Origin: Roseitranquillus sp963709765
Lineage (GTDB): Bacteria; Pseudomonadota; Alphaproteobacteria; Rhodobacterales; Rhodobacteraceae
Direction: 5' to 3'
Length of the DNA stretch: 64,000 nucleotides
Assembly: GCA_963709765.1 (NCBI GenBank)
Contig: CAVPXL010000009.1
Coordinates: 111,777-175,776, forward strand
Part shown: one piece after another, positions 1 to 8,032 of the stretch
Position numbering within the stretch: the first letter of the stretch is position 1
Layout of the letters: every line of letters begins with the position of its first letter
The notes under the pieces: generated by a model
Databases searched by the model: none
Told to the model about the DNA's origin: nothing
The model's input: the letters and a program-made list of their open reading frames with translations, nothing else
Translations under genes and position numbers: made by a program

Positions 1-755
1 GCGGCTTGTCTGCCGCATACGCGGCGCGGTTCGCACTGCTCGCCTACGGGCCGGGCGACCGGTCGGAGGCGGCGCGTCCGGGCCGGGGCGAGACGGCGGC
101 GCTGGCTGGGCTTGCGCTTCTGACCGTGGCGCTGTCGGCGCTGTGGCTGCCACCGGTGCACGAGGCGGCGGCCGGTGCGCTCGGTGTCGCGTTGCCGTCC
201 GGCTCCGCGATCGAGACGACCGTTTCCCTGATGCTGGTAGCGCTGGGCCTCCTCGCCGGGGTCCGGTTGGCGCGGCAGCCCGCGCCTGCGCCGCGTCAGG
301 ACTGGCTCGGCCTCGCGGGCCTGATCGAGCGGACGTTCGTCCTGCCCTTCGGTCGCGCCGCCGACGCGGCGGCACGGATCGACGACCGCACACTCGACGC
401 CATCCCGCGCGCTGTCGCTGCCCTGGCCATGGCCGTGAGCGGCTGGGCGGCGCGCGTGGGGGAGACCGCCCTGGACGGCCTCGCAGCGGGCACGACGGAC
501 CGCGCCGTCGCTCATGGTGCCCGCACCTGGCACGGCGCGCTCGCGCTCATCGTCGAAGCAACCGCCGCCCTCGCCGGGTCCGCAAGCCGGTCCGGCGAGG
601 CCGCGTCCGACCTTATCGCCGGCGGCACCGGAAGGCTCGCCGGAATGGCGGGCGGCGACCTCCGGCGGCTGCAGACGGGCCAGTCGCACCACTACTACAC
701 GCTCCTCGTCGCCGGCTTCGCGGCGGGGCTCGCCATCCTGATCATGGGAGCCTGA
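1..755 (+). CDS. NuoL-like proton-pumping subunit, C-terminal part (5' end outside window)
   Basis: The reading frame is open at the left edge, so only the last ~250 residues are present. This is the tail of a NuoL/ND5 family antiporter-like membrane subunit: several hydrophobic helices, a long amphipathic Ala-rich stretch like the NuoL lateral helix, and an end of the type LRRLQTGQSHHYYTLLVAGF before a last membrane helix, which is typical of NuoL. A NuoM-like gene starts one base after its stop and a NuoN-like gene follows, so it is the end of a complex I type (or complex I-like) operon. The TTG at position 6 is unlikely to be the true start. Confidence 0.75.
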   Translation, partial: GLSAAYAARFALLAYGPGDRSEAARPGRGETAALAGLALLTVALSALWLPPVHEAAAGALGVALPSGSAIETTVSLMLVALGLLAGVRLARQPAPAPRQDWLGLAGLIERTFVLPFGRAADAAARIDDRTLDAIPRAVAALAMAVSGWAARVGETALDGLAAGTTDRAVAHGARTWHGALALIVEATAALAGSASRSGEAASDLIAGGTGRLAGMAGGDLRRLQTGQSHHYYTLLVAGFAAGLAILIMGA

Positions 756-756
756 C

Positions 757-2229
757 GTGCTGACATTCGCCATCCTCTTGCCCTTCGCCATCTCCGTTGG
801 GCTGGCCCTCGTTCCGGCAATTCCCGCCTCGATGGCCCGCCTCGGCGCGATCGCGACAGCCGCCGTCTCCCTGCTCCTGCTGATCGCGGTCTGGGCGGGC
901 TACGCTGGCGGCGGGTTTGGCGCGATCGAGGAGGTGCCCTGGATCCCGACACTCGGCATCGCCTGGCGCGTGGGCGTCGACGGCATGTCCCTCGCGCTCC
1001 TCCTGATGAGCGCCGTCGTCTTTGTCGCCGCGATCGCCTGGCCAATGCAGCTCGAACGGGCACGCGCCTACTACGCCTGGCTCCTGTTCCTGATGGGCGC
1101 CTCGCTCGGGCTTTTCGCGGCGCTCGACCTGATCCTCTTCTACGTATTCTTCGACCTCAGCCTCGTCGGAATGTACTTCCTGATCGGTCGCTGGGGGCAT
1201 GGCGACGCCGAGCATGCGGCGCTCAAGTTCTTCATCTACACGCTTGCCGGATCGCTCCTGATCCTGATCGGGATCATCGTCCTCGCCCTCGCGGGGCCGG
1301 ACCTCACGTTCGACATGCGTGCGCTGATCCGGAATCCGCCTCTTACCGGCGCCGGGATCGTGCCCGCGCTGGTGCTCCTGGCCTTCGTCGTCGGCTTCGG
1401 GATCAAGACGCCGGTCTGGCCATTCCACACCTGGCTGCCGCCGGCGCATGTCGACGCGCCGGGGCCGGCTTCGGCGATCCTCGCGGGCGTCCTGCTCAAG
1501 ATGGGAACCTACGGGCTGGTGCGGCTGCCGCTGCAGATGATGCCGGAGACCTTCGCCCGATGGGCGCTGCCGATCGCCATCGTCGGCGTCATCTCGATCC
1601 TCTGGGGCGCGGTCGTCGCCTTCGCGCAAGGCAACCTGAAGCGGCGGATCGCCTACACCTCGGTCAACCACATGGGTTACACCGTCCTCGGCATCGCGGT
1701 GGCGGGTTCGGCGCTGGGCTCCGAGTCGGTGCGGGCGCTGGCGCTGACCGGAGCGGTGGTCGAGATGGTGGCGCACGGGCTGATCACCGGGTCGCTGTTC
1801 CTGATTGCCGGGGCCTTCTGGCAGCGGGCGCAGGACTACGAGCTGGCGCATTTCGGCGGCCTGGCCGGGGTGGCGCCGCGGCTGACCGGCGCGGCGGTGC
1901 TCGCCTCGTTCGCTTCGCTGGGCCTGCCGGGTCTTGCGGGGTTCGTGGCCGAGCTTCACGTCTTTCTCGGCACCTTCGCAGTCTATCCGTGGCTTGCGGC
2001 GATTGGCCTTCTCGGCATCCTCATCACCGCCGCGCTGTTCCTGCGCCTGATCCGGCAGACGTTCTTCGGCGCGCTTCCGGCGGCGCGCGAGGGGTTCTGC
2101 GACCTGACGGGGACGGAGACGCTGATCCTCGCGGGCCTGCTCGCGCTCGTGGTGCTGATCGGGATCTGGCCGGTCTGGCTGCTGTCGCTGATCGACGCGG
2201 CGAGCCTGATCCCCGGCGCCGGAAGCTGA
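757..2229 (+). CDS. NuoM-like antiporter subunit of a complex I type proton pump
   Basis: A 490-residue polytopic membrane protein of the NuoM/ND4 family, starting at GTG one base after the NuoL stop. Conserved pieces are visible: FFIYTLAGSLL, FGIKTPVWPFHTWLPPAH with the pumping-channel lysine, GVLLKMGTYGLVR, and RRIAYTSVNHMGYTVLG. The position of the essential glutamate of NuoM (FWEMMLVPM in E. coli) reads FFDLSLVGM, so Asp replaces Glu. Length matches the family. It probably moves protons across the inner membrane as part of an NADH dehydrogenase-like or otherwise electron-coupled complex; the coupling partner lies outside the window. Translation is probably coupled to both neighbours, each one base away. 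Confidence 0.85.
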   Translation: MLTFAILLPFAISVGLALVPAIPASMARLGAIATAAVSLLLLIAVWAGYAGGGFGAIEEVPWIPTLGIAWRVGVDGMSLALLLMSAVVFVAAIAWPMQLERARAYYAWLLFLMGASLGLFAALDLILFYVFFDLSLVGMYFLIGRWGHGDAEHAALKFFIYTLAGSLLILIGIIVLALAGPDLTFDMRALIRNPPLTGAGIVPALVLLAFVVGFGIKTPVWPFHTWLPPAHVDAPGPASAILAGVLLKMGTYGLVRLPLQMMPETFARWALPIAIVGVISILWGAVVAFAQGNLKRRIAYTSVNHMGYTVLGIAVAGSALGSESVRALALTGAVVEMVAHGLITGSLFLIAGAFWQRAQDYELAHFGGLAGVAPRLTGAAVLASFASLGLPGLAGFVAELHVFLGTFAVYPWLAAIGLLGILITAALFLRLIRQTFFGALPAAREGFCDLTGTETLILAGLLALVVLIGIWPVWLLSLIDAASLIPGAGS

Positions 2230-2230
2230 G

Positions 2231-3623
2231 ATGCCCATTGGTGATCTCGCGCCCGAAATCGCGGTGCTGCTCAGCGCCGTCGCCGCGCTCCTGACGGCGA
2301 TGTTCGTGCCGCAGCGGCGGCAAGGGTTTTGCGCCTTGCTGGCGATCGCCGGTCTCGCGGTCGCTGCGGCGCTCGCGGTGCCGCAGATGGGGGCGCGGCG
2401 GCTGACTTTCGACGGCACCTTCGCGCTGGACGCCGCGACCGGGTGGGCGCGGCTTCTGATCCTCGCGGCGACGGCCCTGGTCGTCGGCCTCTGTCCGCGC
2501 TGGTTCGCGACCGACCGGCGCCATGGCGAGGTTTACGCCATGCTCCTCTTCGCGGCCCTCGGCGCGATGGCGATTGCGGGGGCGGCCGACCTGATGCAGC
2601 TCGTCATGGGCGTTCTGCTGTCGTCGATCACCGGCTACACCCTCGCCGCCTACCACCGGAGCTGGCCGATCTCGGTCGAGGCCGGGATGAAGTATTTCCT
2701 CGTGGGCGCGCTGGCGAACGCGCTGATGGTGGTCGGGGTCGTGCTGGTCATGGGGATGACGGGCACCACCGACTATGCGGCGCTCGCCGGGACGCCCATG
2801 ACCGATCCGCTGACGCTCGGCGGTGTGATGCTCGTCCTCACGGGGCTCCTGTTCAAGCTTGGCGCGGTGCCCGCCCATCCCTGGGTTCCGGACGTGGCCG
2901 AGGGGGCGCCGGTGCCCGCCGCGGCCTTCCTCACCGTGGTGCCGAAGATCGCGGCGGCGGTGGCGCTGGCGCGGTTCGTCGGCCTCTTTCCGCAGGCGGA
3001 GTTCGCTGCGCCTGCTCGTCGCGGTGCTCTCGGCTGCAACCATGACGCTCGGCAATCTCGCAGCCTTCTGGCAGGACGATGTCCGCCGCCTGATCGGCTG
3101 GTCTTCCGTGGCGCAGGCCGGATACGCGCTGATGGCGGTCTGCGTCGTCGGGCTCGTTCCGGAGGCGCCTGCCGCGCTTCTCGCATTCGTGGCCGCCTAT
3201 GCTGCCGCCAACATCGCGGCCTTCGCGGTGGTCGCGCATCTGCGCGGACGGACCGCGCTTTCGGACTACAGGGGCCTGATGCAGCGACGGCCCTACGCCG
3301 CCGCCGCGTTGATCGTCGCCTTCCTGTCGCTGGTCGGGATCCCGCCGCTCGCCGGGTTCTTCGGCAAGTTCGTCCTGTTCCTCGTCACTCTCGACGGAGG
3401 GTTCGGATGGCTCGCGCTCGTCGGGATCGCGAACTCGGTCCTGTCGCTGTTCTTCTATCTTCGGGTCATCGCCCCGATGGTCTTCGCCGAGCAGGAAGGC
3501 CCGGTGCAGGTGCTCGGACGCATTTCGGGCACGGTCGTGGCGATTTCGGCCGCAGCGCTCATCGCCGTCGTCCCGTTCCTTGGCCTGATCTGGAGCGCGC
3601 TTCCCCGGACCCTCCTTCCCTGA
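2231..3623 (+). pseudogene. NuoN-like antiporter subunit, interrupted by one frameshift
   Basis: Two frames together give a normal-length (~464 residue) NuoN/ND2 family protein. The first runs from ATG 2231 to about 3005 and the second from about 3008 to the stop at 3623. The frames join at the sequence around 3003-3012 by removing one base, giving ...FPQAEF-LRLLVAVLSAAT. Conserved elements flank the break: LLFKLGAVPAHPWVPDV before it, WQDDVRRLIGWSSVAQAGY and GIPPLAGFFGKF after it. The glutamate of the E. coli motif GIELMSLP is replaced by Leu in GVLLSSIT, while the Lys residues of EAGMKYFL and LLFKLG remain. The frameshift may be a sequencing error, since similar +1 shifts occur elsewhere in the window. 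Confidence 0.7.
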
Positions 3624-3924
3624 GCCTGCGGCGCGCGGCCTCACGCCACCTCCCGGCAGCAGAACATGCCGGTCGTCTTTGCGGGTTCACGCGCTCTCGA
3701 CTGCCGCAACAACGGGTGCCGCGGCCCTGCCTCGGGGGCATCAGCACGGCATGGGGGGCGGCCAACCTCACGATGTTCGCATCTGTCACGCCGCGCGACC
3801 CCCGCATCAGGTTCGTCGCACCGCCACCACGCCCGCTTGCTACAGGCCGGGATGCGACAGGCCGAGCCTGAATCAGGTTTTTCGGCGAAGTTTGACTCGA
3901 CTACTGGCCGTGCGTTTCCATGAT

Positions 3925-4345
3925 CCATGCTGTGGCCAACTTGCTGGTCTGGTCAGCGGCGACGGCCTGCCCGCCCTGAAGTCGATCTTGTGCGTCATGA
4001 ACACCGTGCTGTCAGCGGCAGGGCGACCGCGATGGTCGCGGTCCGCTCGGCCTCAAGGCCGCGAACCCGGATCAGCGCGGCGCCAACTCCGGCCAGGATT
4101 GGCCCGGATCACCCGGATGAACCGCGTCGACTCCTTGTAACCCGACAACTTCCGCAAAGTGACCGACGGCAGGACGCAGGCGGCGCTGTCGAGCGTTGCG
4201 GCTAGGAAAACCGTGCCGAGGCCGATGCAGACGGTCGTCACCAGTCCCTCCATTGGCAGCATTCCGAGGGCCGCCTGCAAGGTGCCGGGACTGCCCTGCT
4301 CCGACAGAACCGCCGAGCCCCGGGCCGGCGCCAGTTGATCCCGGT
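3925..4345 (-). pseudogene. Fragment of a BCCT-family betaine/choline transporter
   Basis: Minus-strand translation gives the late part of a BCCT transporter: RGSAVLSEQGSPGTLQAALG, then the family's helix-10 type segment IGLGTVFLAATLDSAACVL (compare TSADSA in other BCCTs), then SGYKESTRFIR. After a one-base frameshift near 4090 it continues as AALIRVRGLEAERTATIAVA, matching the last helix region. The first ~400 residues of a normal ~500-650 residue transporter are missing and no start codon fits. It fills most of the gap between the Nuo genes and the SHOCT gene. I infer a decayed gene. Confidence 0.6.
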
Positions 4346-4418
4346 CAATGCCGGAGAGGTGTCACTGGGCTACGCTTGCAGGGCAATCCGAAAGCACGTG
4401 AAATAGAAGAGTAGGAAC

Positions 4419-4736
4419 ATGAAGCATATCGCCTCCCTCTCCCTCGTGGCCGCGGCCGCCGCAGCGCCCGTCTTTGCCCAACCGGTGGATGGAACCTATT
4501 ACCACGGTCACATGGACGGCTGGGGCATGGGGCTGTTCGGCCTCGGCATGATGATCCTGTTCTGGGGCGGCCTCGCCGTCCTCATCGTGCTCGCCATCCG
4601 CTGGCTCGGTGATCAGAATGGCGGAGGCCCGGGCAGGCGCCGGTCCGACGCGCTCGACATCCTCAAAGAACGGCTCGCGCGCGGCGAGATCGACGTCGAG
4701 GATTTCGAGACGCGGCGGAAGCACCTCGAAGGCTGA
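4419..4736 (+). CDS. Small membrane protein with C-terminal SHOCT domain
   Basis: A 105-residue protein. An N-terminal signal-like segment (cleavage possible after FAQ near residue 20) is followed by a short His/Gly-rich stretch, one membrane helix at about residues 33-60 (GLGMMILFWGGLAVLIVLAI), and a terminal SHOCT motif with the pattern LDILKERLARGEIDVEDFE, which is diagnostic for this short domain. SHOCT proteins are common beside copper and redox stress genes, but their function is not defined. The DUF302 gene follows after 61 bases and a cupredoxin gene is 1 kb further on, so an envelope stress role is plausible. Confidence 0.8.
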   Translation: MKHIASLSLVAAAAAAPVFAQPVDGTYYHGHMDGWGMGLFGLGMMILFWGGLAVLIVLAIRWLGDQNGGGPGRRRSDALDILKERLARGEIDVEDFETRRKHLEG

Positions 4737-4797
4737 ACGGAACTTTCACGGTGTCCCGATCATATTCCAAAAGACGAAACTGAACACGAGGCCGATC

Positions 4798-5184
4798 ATG
4801 AGCTACACCATCAACCGCACCCTTGAGGGCGTGAGCTTCGAAGACGCGGACAGGCGGACCCGGGAGGCGCTGGCGGACAAGGGCTTCGGCGTGCTGACCG
4901 AGATCGACGTGAAGGCGACCATGAAGAAGAAGATCGACGCCGAGATGGAACCATACCTGATCCTCGGCGCCTGCAACCCGAAGATGGCATGGCAGGCGAT
5001 CGGAATCGAGCCGCGCGTGGGCGCGATGCTGCCCTGCAACGTGATCCTGCGGCAGGTCGATGGCGGCGTGGAGGTGAGCGCTGTCGATCCGGTCGCGTCG
5101 ATGTCGGCCATCGACAACCCGGACCTCCAGAGCGTTGCCGGTCAGGTGAGGGATCTGCTGAAGGAAGCTGTCGAGGCGGTGTGA
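4798..5184 (+). CDS. DUF302 family protein
   Basis: A 128-residue soluble protein whose whole length matches the DUF302 fold: an N-terminal EGVSFEDADRRTREALADKG helix, the strand FGVLTEIDVKATMKKK, then YLILGACNPKMAWQA and GAMLPCNVILRQ, which are the usual conserved blocks of the family. There is no signal peptide. The start chosen is the ATG at 4798, directly before the first DUF302 element; earlier codons in frame belong to the end of the SHOCT gene region. The biochemical function of DUF302 is not established. The position downstream of a SHOCT gene is common for this family. Confidence 0.85.
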   Translation: MSYTINRTLEGVSFEDADRRTREALADKGFGVLTEIDVKATMKKKIDAEMEPYLILGACNPKMAWQAIGIEPRVGAMLPCNVILRQVDGGVEVSAVDPVASMSAIDNPDLQSVAGQVRDLLKEAVEAV

Positions 5185-5678
5185 CGGGAGCCAGACGCGG
5201 CGTCCGGACCCAACGCCGTTCGGGCGCCTGCCCTTTCCGCGCCGGAAGCATCCAGCCCTGAGGCGGGAACGGAGAACCGCCATGACATTCTGCAAGGTCG
5301 GGAAACTGAGGTGAGGCCACCGCACGACCGCGATCCATGCCGCCGATCCGGCCGCCGGGGTGGATTGCGACCCGTCGGATCAAACTATGGGCATATAATG
5401 CGCACCCGATGAGGGCGCGGTGCAGGGCGCGATCCGCGGCGGGATACGTTCCGGTCACGGTGATAATCGGGTAGCGCGACACCCCGAAAGAGATCTACTG
5501 ATGGCCAACCTCCTGCATGACCGCGCGGGGCGTCTGCTTCTCGTGATCCTTCAGCGCGCGGCGGTTGCACTAGGTCTGCTGCCGGCGCGTACAATTGTTG
5601 CACTTGCGGTCAGGAACTCGCTTCCGGCCTCGGGCAACGCACCCCAACCTTGAGGACATGCGACACAGGAGAGCCAGC
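5185..5678. other. Intergenic stretch with no supported gene
   Basis: About 490 bases between the DUF302 and cupredoxin genes. Short frames exist, for example from ATG 5501 to 5653, but they have no recognisable domain and no convincing ribosome site. I see no repeat or RNA gene here. Confidence 0.5.
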
Positions 5679-6221
5679 ATGCAGAAGATGATCACCTTCG
5701 CCTCCCTCGGGCTGATCGCCGCCTCCACTCTGGCCGTCGCCGGCGGCGGCCACAGCGGCGGTCACGACAGTCACGACGCAAGCATTGGTAGCGCGGGCAA
5801 TCCCGCCGACGTCGACCGCGAAATCGTGGTTTCGATGCACGAGATGGAGTACGACCCCGAGACGGTCGAGGTCGCCGCGGGCGAGACCATCCGCTTCGTC
5901 GTCAACAACGATGGCCGCATGGTCCACGAGTTCAATATCGGCACCGACGAGACGTGGGACGCGCACCGCGGCGAGATGCAGGAGATGATGAAGGCCGGCG
6001 TCATGACCGCGAGCCGGATCCGCCATGAGAAGATGGAGGAGACGGGCATGATGCACGACGACGCGAACAGCGTCCTGCTGGAACCGGGCGAGACGGCCGA
6101 GATCGTCTGGATCTTTCCCGAAGACGGCACCGTCGGCTTCGCCTGCAACGTGCCCGGCCACCGCGAGGCCGGCATGGTGGGAGAATTCCACCTGATGCAC
6201 AGCGCTGAGGGCGAGCACTAG
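5679..6221 (+). CDS. Periplasmic cupredoxin-domain copper protein
   Basis: A 180-residue protein with a signal peptide (MQKMITFASLGLIAASTLAVA), a His-rich linker, and a plastocyanin/azurin-like domain. Type 1 copper ligands can be assigned: His in MVHEFNIG, Cys in GFACNVPGH, His in the same PGH, and Met in EAGMVGEF. Between the first His and the Cys is a Met/His-rich insert (residues ~100-130, including EMQEMMKAGVM and EETGMMHDD) that could bind extra copper. Such proteins carry electrons or sequester copper in the periplasm. The ATG at 5679 has AGGAGAG just upstream. The next gene converges on it. Confidence 0.85.
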   Translation: MQKMITFASLGLIAASTLAVAGGGHSGGHDSHDASIGSAGNPADVDREIVVSMHEMEYDPETVEVAAGETIRFVVNNDGRMVHEFNIGTDETWDAHRGEMQEMMKAGVMTASRIRHEKMEETGMMHDDANSVLLEPGETAEIVWIFPEDGTVGFACNVPGHREAGMVGEFHLMHSAEGEH

Positions 6222-6325
6222 GTCGCCATTTTCCGAACCCGTCCGGAGGCGGCGCTCGTCCCTTTCCGGCTGATGATCCGGCGCGATGTGGCCGTCCACG
6301 CCCGGAACGGCGCGACGCGCCGCCG

Positions 6326-8032
6326 TCAGGGACGCGGCAGAACGCGGGCCATGCCCGAGCCTTCCTCGACGAGGACGTCGGCGTCGGTCGGCAGGTCGGA
6401 CAGCCGGTCGACGGCGCCGTTCGGCCAGCGGACCTCCAGGGCGAGCGATGTCCGGCCGTTCGTTCCGAAGGTCGCGACCGGTTCCGAGCTGGAGAGGTAG
6501 CTGCCACAGGTCGTCATCGTCCTGTAGGCGGAAGCCTCGGCGGCGCGAAGGACCAGTTCCGCCCCGATTCCCTCCCGGTTGGACTCGACACCCCGCAAGT
6601 GAACGCGCAGCGACGTGGACGACTCTGCCTCGTTTCGCAGCAGCCGGACCGGACCGCGGTTGTCGGTCACCAGAAGATCGACGTCGCCATCCCGGTCGTA
6701 ATCCGCGTGCGCGACACCGCGAGCGACCATCGGGCGCGCAAGATCACTTCCGGCGGCCGGAACGATGTCGACGAATTCGCCCTGCCCGTCGTTGACGAAG
6801 AGGTGCGGCGGCTGCGCGGCCGGGGTTCCGTCCGGAAGCTCCTCGCGCTGCACGTGTCCGTTGGCGACGAAGAGGTCGAGATCGCCGTCGAGGTCGTAAT
6901 CCGACAGGTCGAGGCCGAAGCCGAGGGTCGGGAAGCTCGCCGTGCCTATGCCCGAGGGAAGGGCCCGGTCTGTGAAGATGCCCTGACCGTCGTAACGCCA
7001 GACGCCGATCGTCTCCTTGCTGAAGTTCGCGACGAAGAGGCTGGGCCGGCCGCTCCCGTCGACGTCGCCGGCGGCGACGCCCATGCCGGCCCGGGCGCGT
7101 CCCGTCTCGTCGTAGGCGACGCCGAAATCGCGACCGACCTCGGAGTACCCGCCCCGCCCGTCGTTCCGGAGCAGGAGGTCGCGTTCGGTGTCGTTCGCGA
7201 CGAAAAGGTCGGGCCATCCGTCGGCGTCAAAGTCGAGGGCGACGGCGCCGAGCGTCTTGCCCGGCAGCGCGTCGAGCCCGACCTCGGCGGTGCGGTCGGC
7301 GAAACCCTCTCCGGTGTTGTGGAAGAACCGGATCGGCGCGGCGCGGTAGGCCTCGGGCGTGCAGTAGCTCTTGGCCACGCCGTCGTTCGAACACCAGAGG
7401 TCGTTATCCGGAGACCAGTCGACATAGCCACCCACGAAGAGGTCGAGGAGTCCGTCGCGGTCGGCGTCGACGAGGTTCGCCGCGGTGGACCAGCCGTTCG
7501 CGCCGGCGAATGCCTCCTCCGCAACGAACCGCCCCCCCTCGTTGCGTAGCAGGAGCGGCCCGTGCAGCGTCGTCAGCACCGCGTCGGGTGCGCCGTCGTC
7601 GTCGACATCACCGACGCAGAGGCCGAAGCCATAGACGCGCAGGTCGGCAAGACCGGCGGCCTCGGTCGCGGCCCGGAACCCGCCGGCGCCGTCATTCAGA
7701 TAGAGCTGCACCGCCGCCACGTCGGACTCGGCAGCCGGATCGGGCGCCCCGCCGCCGACCAGCAGGATGTCGCTCCAGCCGTCGCCGTCCGCGTCGAGAA
7801 ACGCCGCGCCCGCTCCCATCGTCTCAGGCAGCCATTTCCGCCCCGACTCCCCGCTTTCGTAGCTGAAACCGCCCAGTCCGGCCGCTTCGGTGACATCGGT
7901 GAACCGGAGCGCGCTCTCCGGCGCGTCCTCGTCGTCGCATCCGGCGAGCGTGGCGGCGACGGCACAAAGGATCGCCACACATGAAAGGGACAGCCGGCGC
8001 GAACCGCAACCCGACGTGAAGCGCGACCTCAT
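6326..8032 (-). CDS. CRTAC1-type lipoprotein with FG-GAP/VCBS repeats and ASPIC/UnbV domain
   Basis: A 568-residue exported protein with a lipobox (ATLAGC, near residue 32) at the end of a signal peptide. Seven calcium-binding D-x-D-x-D-G repeats follow, such as DADGDGWSDILLVG, DFDADGWPDLFVAN and DYDLDGDLDLFVANGH, as in beta-propeller FG-GAP proteins. The last ~100 residues form an ASPIC/UnbV domain (NREGIGAEL, EVRWPNGAVDRL). Its start overlaps the stop of the multihaem cytochrome gene by ATGA, so the two are translationally coupled. It is the last gene of the long operon that begins with the RiPP precursor. Pairing of TPR/cytochrome proteins with CRTAC1 proteins is known in several phyla, but the role is unknown. 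Confidence 0.85.
   Translation of the reverse strand: MRSRFTSGCGSRRLSLSCVAILCAVAATLAGCDDEDAPESALRFTDVTEAAGLGGFSYESGESGRKWLPETMGAGAAFLDADGDGWSDILLVGGGAPDPAAESDVAAVQLYLNDGAGGFRAATEAAGLADLRVYGFGLCVGDVDDDGAPDAVLTTLHGPLLLRNEGGRFVAEEAFAGANGWSTAANLVDADRDGLLDLFVGGYVDWSPDNDLWCSNDGVAKSYCTPEAYRAAPIRFFHNTGEGFADRTAEVGLDALPGKTLGAVALDFDADGWPDLFVANDTERDLLLRNDGRGGYSEVGRDFGVAYDETGRARAGMGVAAGDVDGSGRPSLFVANFSKETIGVWRYDGQGIFTDRALPSGIGTASFPTLGFGLDLSDYDLDGDLDLFVANGHVQREELPDGTPAAQPPHLFVNDGQGEFVDIVPAAGSDLARPMVARGVAHADYDRDGDVDLLVTDNRGPVRLLRNEAESSTSLRVHLRGVESNREGIGAELVLRAAEASAYRTMTTCGSYLSSSEPVATFGTNGRTSLALEVRWPNGAVDRLSDLPTDADVLVEEGSGMARVLPRP

Noticed and set aside
742..2418. Long minus-strand open frame opposite the NuoM gene
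   Set aside because: It is rich in Arg, Gln, Asp and Pro with no domain, and lies exactly opposite a well-conserved membrane protein. It is a GC-driven antisense shadow, like many others in the window.
1..3623. Reading the NuoL/M-like genes as a DAB inorganic-carbon pump
   Set aside because: A DAB system has one NuoL-like subunit with a DabA protein; here NuoL, NuoM and NuoN types follow each other.
5501..5653. Short plus-strand frame before the cupredoxin gene
   Set aside because: No domain, no clear ribosome site and no conserved character; left as intergenic.
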